A stretch of DNA of 64,000 nucleotides from assembly GCA_003427395.1 (NCBI GenBank), contig BFEA01000232.1, forward strand, positions 1,746,475 to 1,810,474. Direction: 5' to 3'. Within the stretch, counting starts at the first letter, position 1; each line of letters opens with the position of its first letter. The notes below the pieces were generated by a model. It was not told where the DNA came from, ran no database searches, and worked only from the letters and a program-made list of their open reading frames with translations. The stretch is from Chara braunii. Lineage: Eukaryota; Streptophyta; Charophyceae; Charales; Characeae. The position numbers and the translations under genes were made by a program. Positions 24,506-34,022 of the stretch are shown here, in pieces.

Positions 24506-24572
24506 AAGGTTAACAAATGCCTCTATTTTCAACTTACTTTCAGCTACTTGAGACGAATGTTGGGTACTTGGA

Positions 24573-24714
24573 TGGGGGGACCTTAACCCGCTTTGAGAAG
24601 CTTCAACCACTTCATATCATTTTAGAGGTTTCAAGTTCACGGACTTGAGACCCCTGAAATGATATGAAGTGGTTGAAGGCTTGAAGCTTCTAAAAGCAGT
24701 TTCAGGTCCCCCCA
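24573..24714. mobile_element. Foldback element 1 (142 bp)
   Basis: TGGGGGGACC at the left end and GGTCCCCCCA at the right end are exact inverted counterparts. The arms continue inward through GAAGCTTCAA and CTTCAACCACTTCATATCAT to a tiny loop near 24,637-24,642. Almost the entire element is one imperfect hairpin. Confidence 0.8.
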
Positions 24715-24728
24715 TTCAAACATTTGGA

Positions 24729-24856
24729 TAGGAGACCTGAATCCGCTTCCAGAAGCTTGAGCCACTTTTGATCATTTCATAGGTTTCATGTCTCCCCACG
24801 TGAAACTCTTGAAATGACATGAAGTGCCAAAAGTTTTTGAAACGTGTTTTCAGTTT
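24729..24856. mobile_element. Foldback element 2, related to element 1
   Basis: A diverged hairpin directly after element 1: GACCTGAATCCGCTTCCAGA and CATTTCATAGGTTTCATGT on the left, ACGTGAAACTCTTGAAATGA on the right, with loop CTCCCC. Word order matches element 1, so the two look like tandem family members. Confidence 0.7.
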
Positions 24857-24940
24857 ATCTCCACGATTTTATACCTCTGCCAATGCACTACATAATCTTT
24901 CATTGTGAAATTTCGGGAGGTTTTTGTTATCCACTTGTGG

Positions 24941-25110
24941 TAGATGGATTGATGAATAGATGGATGGATGGATGGATGGGTCGGTGGGTGGGTGGGTGGG
25001 TCGATGGATGGATGGATGAAAGGATGGATGGGTAGGTGGATGGGTGGGTGGATGAATATATAAATGGATAAATGTATTGATGGGTGGGTTGGTGAGTAGG
25101 TGATGGTTGG
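24941..25110. repeat. (GGAT)/(GGGT)n minisatellite
   Basis: TGGATGGATGGGTGGGTGGG-type tandem units, related to the array at 24,284-24,505. The two arrays flank the tandem foldbacks. Confidence 0.95.
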
Positions 25111-26110
25111 GTAGAAGGAGGCCGAGGTGGGTATTTTTTTTTTTTTACCTATGACCTAAGCCACCCAATTTGTTTTCTGAGCCACCCACCCATCTCAATA
25201 ATTTAATTTCCACCTCAAGACGACCCCACCCACCCAAAATGTTTTTGTAATTTCAGCTCTACGCCGGACCCGCCCACCACCCGAAAAAAGTCCTCACCCG
25301 GACCCACCCGGATCCACCTGCACCTGTGTAAACATTATTACCCAATCGTGCCAATGCAGCCCTACCCACGACTCCACAGCTGTCGCCACCTTGTTACCTT
25401 GAGCCAATGTCACTCCTTCATGAGGTCGAGCAAAAATAAGGCCAAGTAAATGAATGTATCTAGCCGACTATTATAGTTGGATATGCTCACTCGTTCAAAG
25501 AAAAATTGGTCGAAGGGCTGAACTCCTAGAGTGTAGTTTATTTTTGTGTGCCCCGATGTAAAATGCGACCCAACCTCGGGTGTGTGCACCGCACAAGAAA
25601 ACCCAATGTCTTTTTTTTCTTTGTCCTAGATCTGTCGGCCAGGTGACCCAGGCCAAAGCTTCACCCACCTGGCACCTACCGGACCGGTGACCCTTGAATG
25701 CCTACTAGTTGCACACACCCGTCACCCATCCAAGCAGGCATAAGTAGACCCATAACCGACCCAATCACCTTGTGGGTCGGATGAGGCAGGTGGGTGCAAA
25801 CAGTGTTTTTGTTAAAAGTGAAATTGTTTTCATGTTCACTTTTTCTTTCAAGTGTAAAATGACACACAAAAGAGAGGAGGAAAGAGTAAAAAAACGATGG
25901 AACAAAGCGAAATTGTGAAAGCTTAGCATTGAAAAGCTTAAGAAATACATCATTATACAATAACATTTTAAAATTGTGGAAAGCAACACCAACCATTGAA
26001 ACTATTCTTAACGATCAACAAAGTGTTGAATGACACATACCAACCATTAAAGCTATTTTTAACCATCAACAAAGTGTTGAATAATATCATAAGCCGCGTA
26101 TCTGGAATGT
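25111..26110. other. Intergenic; one small tandem duplication
   Basis: No gene seen. At 25,994-26,090 a segment of about 50 bp containing ATCAACAAAGTGTTGAAT occurs twice. The rest has CCACCCACC-rich and AT-rich patches without domains. Confidence 0.5.
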
Positions 26111-26775
26111 TCACTCATGCTCGACCATCGATAAAATTTCGAATGCGATTCTATGCCTCATATGTGAGACGTTGTCTTGCGAGAATTTGAATGGAGCGAA
26201 GTGACCTTTCGCTAGCAAAAATGCAAAATCTAACATAAAAACACCACAACTACAATCATCCTGTTGGGTGGGCACCCCATCAAGTCATGTCTCAAAAGAT
26301 GTCGTAACTTCTCGTAAGGTCGTCCACGTGATATCTTTCATGAAGATTTTGACGTTGGAACTTCATTCTAAAGAACGCCGCTAATAGTTCAAACGGTGCG
26401 AGGTGGTCAGCGCAACGGAGCGAGTCTACAAGGAAGAATTCACAATTGCAACCGTCTATTCTAACACATGCTAAAGCTTAGTGGTTTTCAAAGTTAAGAG
26501 GGATAAGTAAAAAGTTGAAATCAAAAATATTTTTTTCCCTAACCCACTTCATTCCCTCACAGTAAGCAATTTATGTGGGCAGTGCGGATACCAATCTGAC
26601 ATAGAAAAAGGAATATAAAATATACACAAATAGAATGTCATTGGGACTCTCGTCTCTAATCTTTTATCCGAACATCGAACTCTGTCTTGCATTGTCATTG
26701 TCGAACTGGATGGCTAGCAGATACAAATTCACAGCTTCGTCATTCAACCATCCTCCATCTTCGATGATGACCATG
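26111..26775 (-). pseudogene. Ulp1/C48 SUMO-protease-like domain, degenerate
   Basis: The - strand encodes the expected series: DGGWLNDEAVNLYLL (about 26,708-26,764); NIFDFNFLLIPLNFENH, with the catalytic His codon at 26,481-26,483; FFLVDSL, with the Asp codon at 26,424-26,426; and PTQQDDCSCGVFMLDFA, with the Cys codon at 26,246-26,248 and a nearby Gln. His, Asp, Gln and Cys are all present. A TAA at 26,478-26,480 directly follows the His, where Trp is usual, and frame changes separate the Asp and Cys blocks. Ulp1 enzymes remove SUMO-family modifiers. This copy cannot make an active enzyme. Confidence 0.75.
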
Positions 26776-27157
26776 ATGTCTTTCTTTTCCACCTTTCAGT
26801 CACCCTTGTAAAAAACGATGCCGTATTCTTCGTTATCTTCACCGGTGCTAATAGTCCTTTTAACATACTGCATCTCGACCTAGTGAGGCGTATTGTTGGT
26901 AGAAGAATCTTGAATGACGGGTCAGGTACTGCATACAAACACGTAAACAACAACGGTATGTCTAAGACTTTTGTAAAAGTGGTGCTTTTTATAAAATTAA
27001 TACAACAAGCGGATACGAGTTCATGGCGGTGCTCGTTCGCCTACTTCGTTGTCGTTGATGATTTCTACAATAGACAATGTGCGACCTTCACTGTTAAATT
27101 TCTTCCCTTGTTTGGTATCTTTTCCCACAACTTTAAATATCCTTAAGGCAGCTGGCT

Positions 27158-28160
27158 TCACAAACAGGATCGTCGCGTGTTAGGTGCGTCTTCTAACTTT
27201 TTGGGGCAACAACGACAACGTTGACAAGGCTTGCAAACCACGACGTATAATATTTTGTCACTGTTCCTTTGTGAATGTATGCGAGGCGCTTTCCACACTC
27301 TTTTACGCAGACCTGCACGTTCATCAGCATCTCTCCCCGACAGTTGTCTGCTTTCCCAAGCCGCATACACCTGCTCCACCTTTTGAAATACGTCATCCGA
27401 CGATCTAGCTAAGATCATGTAAGGACTATGGAAGTCGGACCATTCTGAACTCCACTGACCGAGTGACATACTAATATAATGATCAAGGCTAGTCACTCTA
27501 AGAGCCTTCCCTGCGAATTTTCTATACTCCGTATTTTTTACATCAACTCCCTTCTCGCCCTTGGCTTTAGGATAGTCGGACGCGTTCCACAACTTTCGGA
27601 TATCCCAAACAACAATGCTATGATGAGGCGTAGTGTTCGATTTGTCCTTCGCATTTTGGAACGTGCTCAACCTCCCAGAGTGATCAATGAAGTAGTTCGG
27701 ATAATAAACTGGCCTAGTTGTCCAGTAATCCAACCGCAACTCTTTTGCCACAGCCGGATTTTCGCGAAAACAACTTTGTGTTGCTGCAACGTTGTGTTGA
27801 CCACTGAGAGGGTACCAGAAGTACTTATCTAGTGTTTTATTATAAAAATCATCAGGAGTAACCCTTCAGACCCTTCTTGCTTGCAAAACCTTATCTGATG
27901 AGTCTATATGCAGTTGGTCATGCAGTGCCACCAACAACAGTATTGGTTTCTCATACAACAGAAATATGTTCAACCCCGTTCTGCCTGTTGTCCTTTTTCG
28001 AATGGCCGCTTCACCTGATGTAACCATCGCTTCATAGATCTCGTCAATGTGATTTTGGCCAAGGAATCTCTGATTATATCTAAATTCCTTGGAATATCCA
28101 CAAATTTTTGGAATTCAACGGTGATGAACTGTATCTCGCTCTTCTGGGTACCGTCAGTAT
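27158..28160 (-). pseudogene. ParB/Srx-like segment, degenerate
   Basis: On the - strand, IQFITVEFQKFVDIPRN (28,085-28,135) resembles the first strand and NPR-type turn of ParB-like proteins. After a one-base frame change near 28,060 come HIDEIYEAMVTSGEAAI and YEKPILLLVALHDQL, then a TGA at 27,866-27,868, then YPLSGQHNVAA (27,782-27,815). That last block resembles the GxHR/GQHR signature of the ParB/sulfiredoxin fold, with Asn in place of Arg. The open frame 27,158-27,751 follows, with another frame change near 27,340. The similarity is by eye. A different nuclease or unknown fold is possible. Confidence 0.4.
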
Positions 28161-29233
28161 TGAAGTCCGGAAATACGCCTTTCCCGAGATGCAAAGTCGT
28201 TGACTCACTTGGCGACAGTTGCAATCTTGATGGTCGCGTGATAGTCTTGCATTTTGCCTCATCGCCGGACTGCGGTTGTTCAGACGCGAGGAAAACGGTC
28301 GTCTTCTGCATTGTACCGCCCTTTGTTACTCTCTTTTTCCGCATCGACTTTTGTTTGGCAGCAACTTCTGCGTCGCGAGTACGTTGGACTGCTTCATCCA
28401 TCGGGAGATTACACCTGTCTTTTTTGTGGTTTCTCATTCCTGCTCCTTTTCTGGTTGAGACTTTTTCTTCTTTCTTGCCTAACTTTTCTTTTCTTCTCCT
28501 TGAGATCTCTAACAGCTGCAGGGGGCGACGATGGAGTTCTCCCTTTCCTTTTCTTCTCCTCGAGACTTTTTCTCCTCTCCCACCTAGTTTTTCCACTACT
28601 TTTGTGGTGCGCAGCGTACTCATGTTGATCCTGTTCGTGCTCCCGAATGTCGCCTCAGTGCTCGTCATCACTATTGTCCCCCTGGTCGACACGAAGCTCC
28701 GCAAGAATGTGTGAGTGTCGTGCTTCCTCTTCATCCTCGACCTTGTGACTCCATTGACGACCTTCCCTCTCGCTAATATTGTTTTCACTATCCTCTTCTT
28801 CCTCTCTGTGACTTTTTATATCTGTGAACCTTCCTCTTCCTCTTCTCTCTGTGTACTCTCTGCGCTGCTCCCTTCCCCCATATCTTCAAAATACAAAGGC
28901 TCGTCATATCCTTGCACAACGGCCCCACACATGCTCGCGGAACGCACAATGTCGCGCAATTTTACGAGTGGCTCTTTCAATGCTATTGGCAAAATCTTCT
29001 TCGAAGTTGGCGGCGCAACCTGTGCATGAGCAAGTCCCTTCGCAATGATATGTCCTGCTTTCGGGGCAAGGGGCGTGGACACAGACGGTCGAATCGATAT
29101 GGCACCTACAGTTGGTCGCACTGATATCCCTTTGAGTGCTCATGAAGATTGTCCTAGTGCAGCTGATGACATCACACTTTTTGGTTCCGTCATAGTGTCA
29201 TCTTTATGAGCCTTTGTGACCTTGAATCTTGTT

Positions 29234-29800
29234 CTAGTAGAAGAAGTCGAAAACCTTAACGAGATCGAGCAATTTCAGTTCTTGATTTGCATCCGGATTG
29301 AATAGATCCACCAGCAATTTACCATATCCATAATGTTTTCTCCACCGGACAATAACATGTCTGATATTAGGAACTCTCTCCCCTTTGTCGTTCAATAACA
29401 TAGTCATCTCAAAAGTGGCAACCGGACGTTGCCTGCCTGACCAAGACGCTATACCACCTATTGGTCTGATTTGGTCTTGTAAGACGACATACAGAAGAAT
29501 ACCATTACCAACCTGCCAAATATCGCCTACCCAGTCCAACATCCGGAATTTGTCTTCGTAGTCAACGACGGGCACGGCCTCGAATAGCCCATGGGCAAAC
29601 TTCTCAGCGGAGCCTGCATGCCCCACTGTCTTTTGTGCATAGTTCCACCGACGACCACCAGACCCTTCACCACGACCATCAGACCCTTGAACACTCCCCG
29701 CCGTTCGGACAAGCAATGTCACCTCTCTGTCTTGATCATATCGTCTAAGGCGACTCATCGGACCTGAAAGAGGTGTACCCCGGTGCACAGGCGTCTGCAT
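29234..29800 (-). pseudogene. N-terminal part of the ParB-like/Ulp1 pseudogene
   Basis: A 188-codon open frame on the - strand. Its later half (SWSGRQRPVATFEMTMLL, then WRKHYGYGKLLVDLF and LKLLDLVKVFDFF) has the composition of a real globular domain, while the beginning is Arg/Gly-rich. I do not recognise the family. The frame stops at 29,234, but coding-like sequence resumes in another frame, so the stop is probably a lesion rather than the natural end. Confidence 0.4.
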
Positions 29801-30109
29801 CGCAAAGCTTGACGATCGGCGCTGCGTAGTCGCCTTAGACCCTGGAGTCTCTTCTTTCTCGACCCCAGCAACCGGGGATCCCTTCGACTTTTTGGGCGGT
29901 TGCTTGACATTCGCACAACTCCTGGTCCTTCAGCGTTTTCCTTCTTTCTCTGCAGCATCCATTCTATACAATCCACCAGAAGCTAGTAATATTCAAGCTG
30001 TCGGGCAAAAATCGATCAACAACGCAAAAAACGATCAAAAACGTAAACACAATAAATGAGAAACACCTTCATTTATGGGACGGACATGCATCCATTCCAC
30101 CGTCTCGAA

Positions 30110-30900
30110 TACTGTCGTAATGGCATCATCGCGTCGGACACAATAAATCCTTTGGACAATACTTCTTAGGAGGGTGTTATCCTGTTCGACGCGACAACCC
30201 GGAAAGCGGCACCTACCCTCCCTGCGTGATACAGCAGCCTTCTAAGAAGCATTGTTGTGTCAGACACGACGAATGCCTTGTACTCACCTGCCACGTGGGA
30301 TTAACAGCCTCCTAAGAAGCATCGCCGTGTTCGACAATCAATCCCCTTCCGACAATTCTTCTTAGACCATGTGCGACAGTGTAACTGCGGACAGCGATAC
30401 CAACCCGCCCTCTAGGATTGTCGCGTCGAACACGACAATAACCTCCTTAGAAGCATCGTCGTATTCGACACGACAAATCCCTCGCAACCACCCTCCCTTC
30501 GGGAATGGTCGCGTCGGACACAACAACAACCTCCTTAGCAACATCATTGTGTTCGACGCGATGTATCCTTGGCACCCACAAGCTCTCCGTTGTCGGGACT
30601 TCGACACGACGGATCCCTCGACGTGTTGAGGTCGGGACACAAATAAAGACATCCTCCGGAATGGTCGTCTCGAATACGACAACAACCTCCTTATGAGCAT
30701 CATTGTGTTCGACACGACAAATCTTTTCCACCCACAAGCCCTCCGGTGGTGGGACTTCGACACAACGGATCCCTCGACCTGCTGAAGACGAGACACATAC
30801 AACGACGACATGATTTCCATCGACACGGTCACGCAGCGCATCAACATCCCGCCAAACCGTCGAGGTGGCAACATCCAACACGTTCGTCGTGTTGGAGTCG
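30110..30900. repeat. Palindrome cluster I (GTCGTGT/ACACGAC type)
   Basis: At least eight degenerate copies of an inverted repeat of the form GTCGTNTTCGACACGAC, such as TCGTATTCGACACGACAA near 30,450 and ATTGTGTTCGACACGAC near 30,700. They are embedded in loosely repeated units (ACAACCTCCTTAG-AGCATC and CCACAAGC-CTCCG) of about 90-160 bp. Several copies keep the pairing although the bases differ. The same motif family builds the arrays at 50.7-54.3 kb. A 176-codon - strand frame (30,447-30,977) crosses the cluster, starts with a hydrophobic, signal-like stretch and then encodes repeats. I do not accept it as a gene. Confidence 0.7.
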
Positions 30901-31018
30901 ATAACGAACGCGGCTGCGTGATATACAACTGTGAGTATCCAAAGTAGGAGAACTCTTCGGGCAGAGTCATTCACCATCCCTGCTCGTCACGTGACAGTCA
31001 AATCCACATTCGTAGCAT

Positions 31019-31198
31019 GAAGGCATGTACCATTGACAACATTTGAACAACAGGCAAGAAATCGAAACATTTTGTTCACTAGACCACGGATATAGAAAAC
31101 CAAATGCTTTGAAGGCATGTACCATCGATAAAATTTTACCAATAGTCAAGAAATCGAAACATTTTGTTTATGAGGTCCCGGATATAGAAAACCAAAAG
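31019..31198. repeat. Tandem duplication of about 93 bp
   Basis: Two copies beginning GAAGGCATGTACCAT (about 31,019 and 31,112) share AAGAAATCGAAACATTTTGT and GGATATAGAAAACCAAA. It is AT-rich and lies upstream (5') of the pseudogene on the - strand. Confidence 0.85.
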
Positions 31199-31338
31199 TT
31201 GACTGATTGAATCAAAAGACGGAATGACTTCAAATCATTGATAACAAAGCGCTGAACGACTTACAAAACCGGAAAACTGGCAGTCTAATCATTTTTATCT
31301 ACGGTCGCCAAAAAAAAATTGCCGAATGTGCAGAAAGT

Positions 31339-31751
31339 CTACCGATGGCGGAGAGCTATCGTAGTCATGTAGTCATTGAACGTTCTAATTGGCGATCTGA
31401 ACGTCAGATATTGTGGTTCCTCGGCGAAAGCGTCATCCTCAGACACTGAAATATATTTCATGCGGACGAAGCCGGACCTGCCAACCAGAGAACTACCTAT
31501 ACTGACCCTATAGCATCCCATATAGACGACACTTTTGCTTCAACCTCACACCATGCGTCGACATCGTCCACCTTACTGTCGATCACTACATCCCATTTCC
31601 CGTCAACTTCTCGTTGAACTAAAATCATCCCTTTTCTAGCCATTTCCAACTCGTTCCTTAACACGTACACCACAACGTCAGTTAAGGTCCTATTCATGTT
31701 CAAACACGCAACACAAAGGACCCTGCAGAAGACAAACGCTGCCAGATGCAA
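31339..31751 (-). pseudogene. Unknown coding-like fragment
   Basis: Two overlapping - strand open frames (31,497-31,751 and 31,339-31,521) join across a frame change. The first begins with a hydrophobic stretch (LAAFVFCRVLCVA), then DVVVYVLRNELEMARKG and a charged region. The second contains MKYISVSEDDAFAEEPQ. Amino-acid composition looks protein-like but I recognise no family. It may belong to the same decayed gene as 26,111-29,976. Confidence 0.25.
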
Positions 31752-31759
31752 TTTGATGC

Positions 31760-34022
31760 AGTATTATGACACTGCTCGAGGCGATAGCCCAGGAGATTGC
31801 AAAGGATACTGATCCAGGAACTGAGAATGTCGGGCACAATCAAGCAACTCCTGTTTCATCGCACGACACGATGTGTGCGGTAAGGCAGTCATATATTGGC
31901 AGTCCAACAAACTGTAATAGCGATCAAATTTCTGCTTTTTACACAAGTGACGCAATCGCACTGGACCGAGGACATCACGGGGCACGGGAATATAACTTCC
32001 CCACCCCAGCATATTAGCGAACTTATAGGTCTTTGCCCATGGGCATTGGGCACTCTCTGACCATCTTCTCCCACTAAGGCTCTCTCCAGGAGTCCAGGTG
32101 ATCATCGATGTACGAAACGATCGTCATCCACGTATGGGACTCGAGATTCCCTGTACTCGCACCGTCGATTCCAGTGGAGTCTCGAGATCCGCGGACGTGC
32201 AGCGCACAAGGAGACTCAGGGTTGAGGCCTCCAACACTCTATGCCGACATAACTATATGCTGCCAGGATTTCAACCTGGGTTTCCATTGTCCTGACACTA
32301 GGACGCAGGTGTATTACGCATCAATACTACAACATAAGTTCCAAAGGCCACCTCAAACCGTCCTTTCCCCTTCGTCCTAGACAAACGCCGACTTTTCGTT
32401 GGGTGTCCCAGTTAGACTCTCTCTTGTAAGCAGAGTCATACGGGGACGCGGGCCTTAGACAAGACCTTAGAAGGCACTCTCGCCTCCCTCGCGAAAATTC
32501 TCACAATCAAACATATATATATATATATATATACGTAAATCTCCTCTCAGCTCTTTCTGCAGTCTAGTACAGAAGCGCTAGGTGTCCATCCTGGCCCACC
32601 TAGTCTGGTTGATCGAGCCAGATCTACGGCCCACCACATTGTTGTCTTAACGGCGGTTCCTTCGTTGGTTATGCAACGATAGGTTTTCTCTTGATAAGCA
32701 TTCAATCAGGGCGCCCAAACGACTCGACTCGTATCCCCCGCCACTCCACCAGAGTAATTTCCTCGGGCCGTGCATAACCTCTTAAACTCTTACTCTGCTG
32801 GTAGACATGGGCCCGCAGCCAGGTTGTGCTGGCTTGCAGCCATCCAATAGGGGTTGCGCCCTAGGGGTGCTAGCCTTTACCGTCTAGCTTGGTATTCCTC
32901 AATATGCCTTAGGATTAGCATAGGTGTCTAGATGGTGCGTCACAAAACAGATCACAGGCCCGCTGCAGGACTACACAGGGGCCTGTCTCACTTTAAAGGC
33001 GTTCACCAGCTCCCTATGGGATACATAGGAAGCGTGGCCTCCTTTTCACAATCACAAACAGATTCACCACTAGGCTCACACCAGGCCGTGGCCTGCTTGA
33101 CTTGATCAGAGGCAGCAGACCACATATCCCATGACATTTTTATGCACTGACTTGCGACCTGAGGGCCTACTTAAGGTTCCTCTTTGTCAACTCGTACGCA
33201 AAACGTCTCGAACTGGGGGACCAACTTATGGGTCCCTTTTACAACTTAGCCATAAACATCCGGTAAGCATTCGAGTCTTATAGGCTCGCAAGACCCCTTA
33301 GGGTCCTCACACATCTGTCACCAAACACCCGCGCTGCCTCCTCTTATACTCGGTCATTTCACCCGCCCATGGGCAGGCCGCAAGAGTATACCGAAGAGTA
33401 GACGGTAATCACAATCACACAATACACATACATGAGATGTATCCCACACATCTCTTCACACAAAGCCCTCATTCCTTGGGATAAAGCCACACGTGTGAGA
33501 GTGATCGTGATCGTCACAAGAGTAAACCCCACAGAGGGTGAAATTAAAATATACTCGGGAGCAAAATATCTCCCTCAAGTCTCAATACAACACTCAACTC
33601 AAGCTCTCACGCACACAATTCCTAGGATATACCTAAGAATAGGATGCCCGCCCTAGTGAACAATTCAACACTCAGTTCCCTGTACACTCTACAGGGTGGA
33701 CTCACCCCCCAAGTGTTACGACTCTCAGGATCCAATCAGAAATGTAAAGAAGGTTTCCGAACCTCCAAACCTAATGTACAACTCACACAGTCACAGGTAT
33801 CTCACAACCGAATTTCACCCGCCGAACTGTATCACACACAAAACCCAATGACCGATTGAGCCCTGCCACCTATGTATGTACAACTAGACAGGACTCCCAC
33901 GGCGAACTCAGACGTGCACACCCCTTAGGACCCACTCAACCGACTCAGAGTACATATATCCCTAACCCGATCTCTGGGTACAGAGGAACTCTAGTCCTAC
34001 TGTCGTATAGACAGGCCAGCCC
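31760..34022. other. No gene; possible 3' flank or LTR of the gypsy element
   Basis: No coding signal. If the retrotransposon at 34,023-43,632 has a 3' LTR it should lie here, but by eye I see no match to the sequence beyond its primer site at 43,632 onward. An (AT)n run sits at about 32,513-32,534. Near 32,258-32,280 the - strand shows a T-arm-like CCAGG-TTGAAAT-CCTGG, possibly a tRNA-derived fragment. Confidence 0.4.

Larger units (their letters stand above)
26111..29976 (-). pseudogene. Multi-domain pseudogene: ParB-like region and C-terminal Ulp1 protease
   Basis: Read on the - strand, coding-like sequence runs from about 29,976 to a TGA at 26,111-26,113, interrupted by many frameshifts and stops. 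In order: an unknown N-terminal region (29,234-29,800 open), a Lys/Glu-rich low-complexity linker (about 28,160-28,900), a ParB/Srx-like segment (27,782-28,150), a further conserved-looking segment (27,158-27,751 open) and a Ulp1/C48 peptidase domain (26,111-26,790). Protein-scale length would exceed 1,200 residues. Such composites can be carried by transposable elements that captured a Ulp1 domain, but no transposase is visible. An intron-containing dead host gene is the alternative. Palindromic repeats lie immediately 5'. Confidence 0.5.

Noticed and set aside
24262-24610. Ser-Ile-His repeat proteins on the - strand
   Set aside because: Direct translation of the GGAT minisatellite.
30447-30977. 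176-codon protein with a signal-like N terminus
   Set aside because: Most of the frame translates the palindromic repeat cluster. The hydrophobic start alone does not support a gene.
32240-32300. tRNA gene on the - strand
   Set aside because: A good T-arm-like hairpin is present, but no D arm or A box at the right distance.
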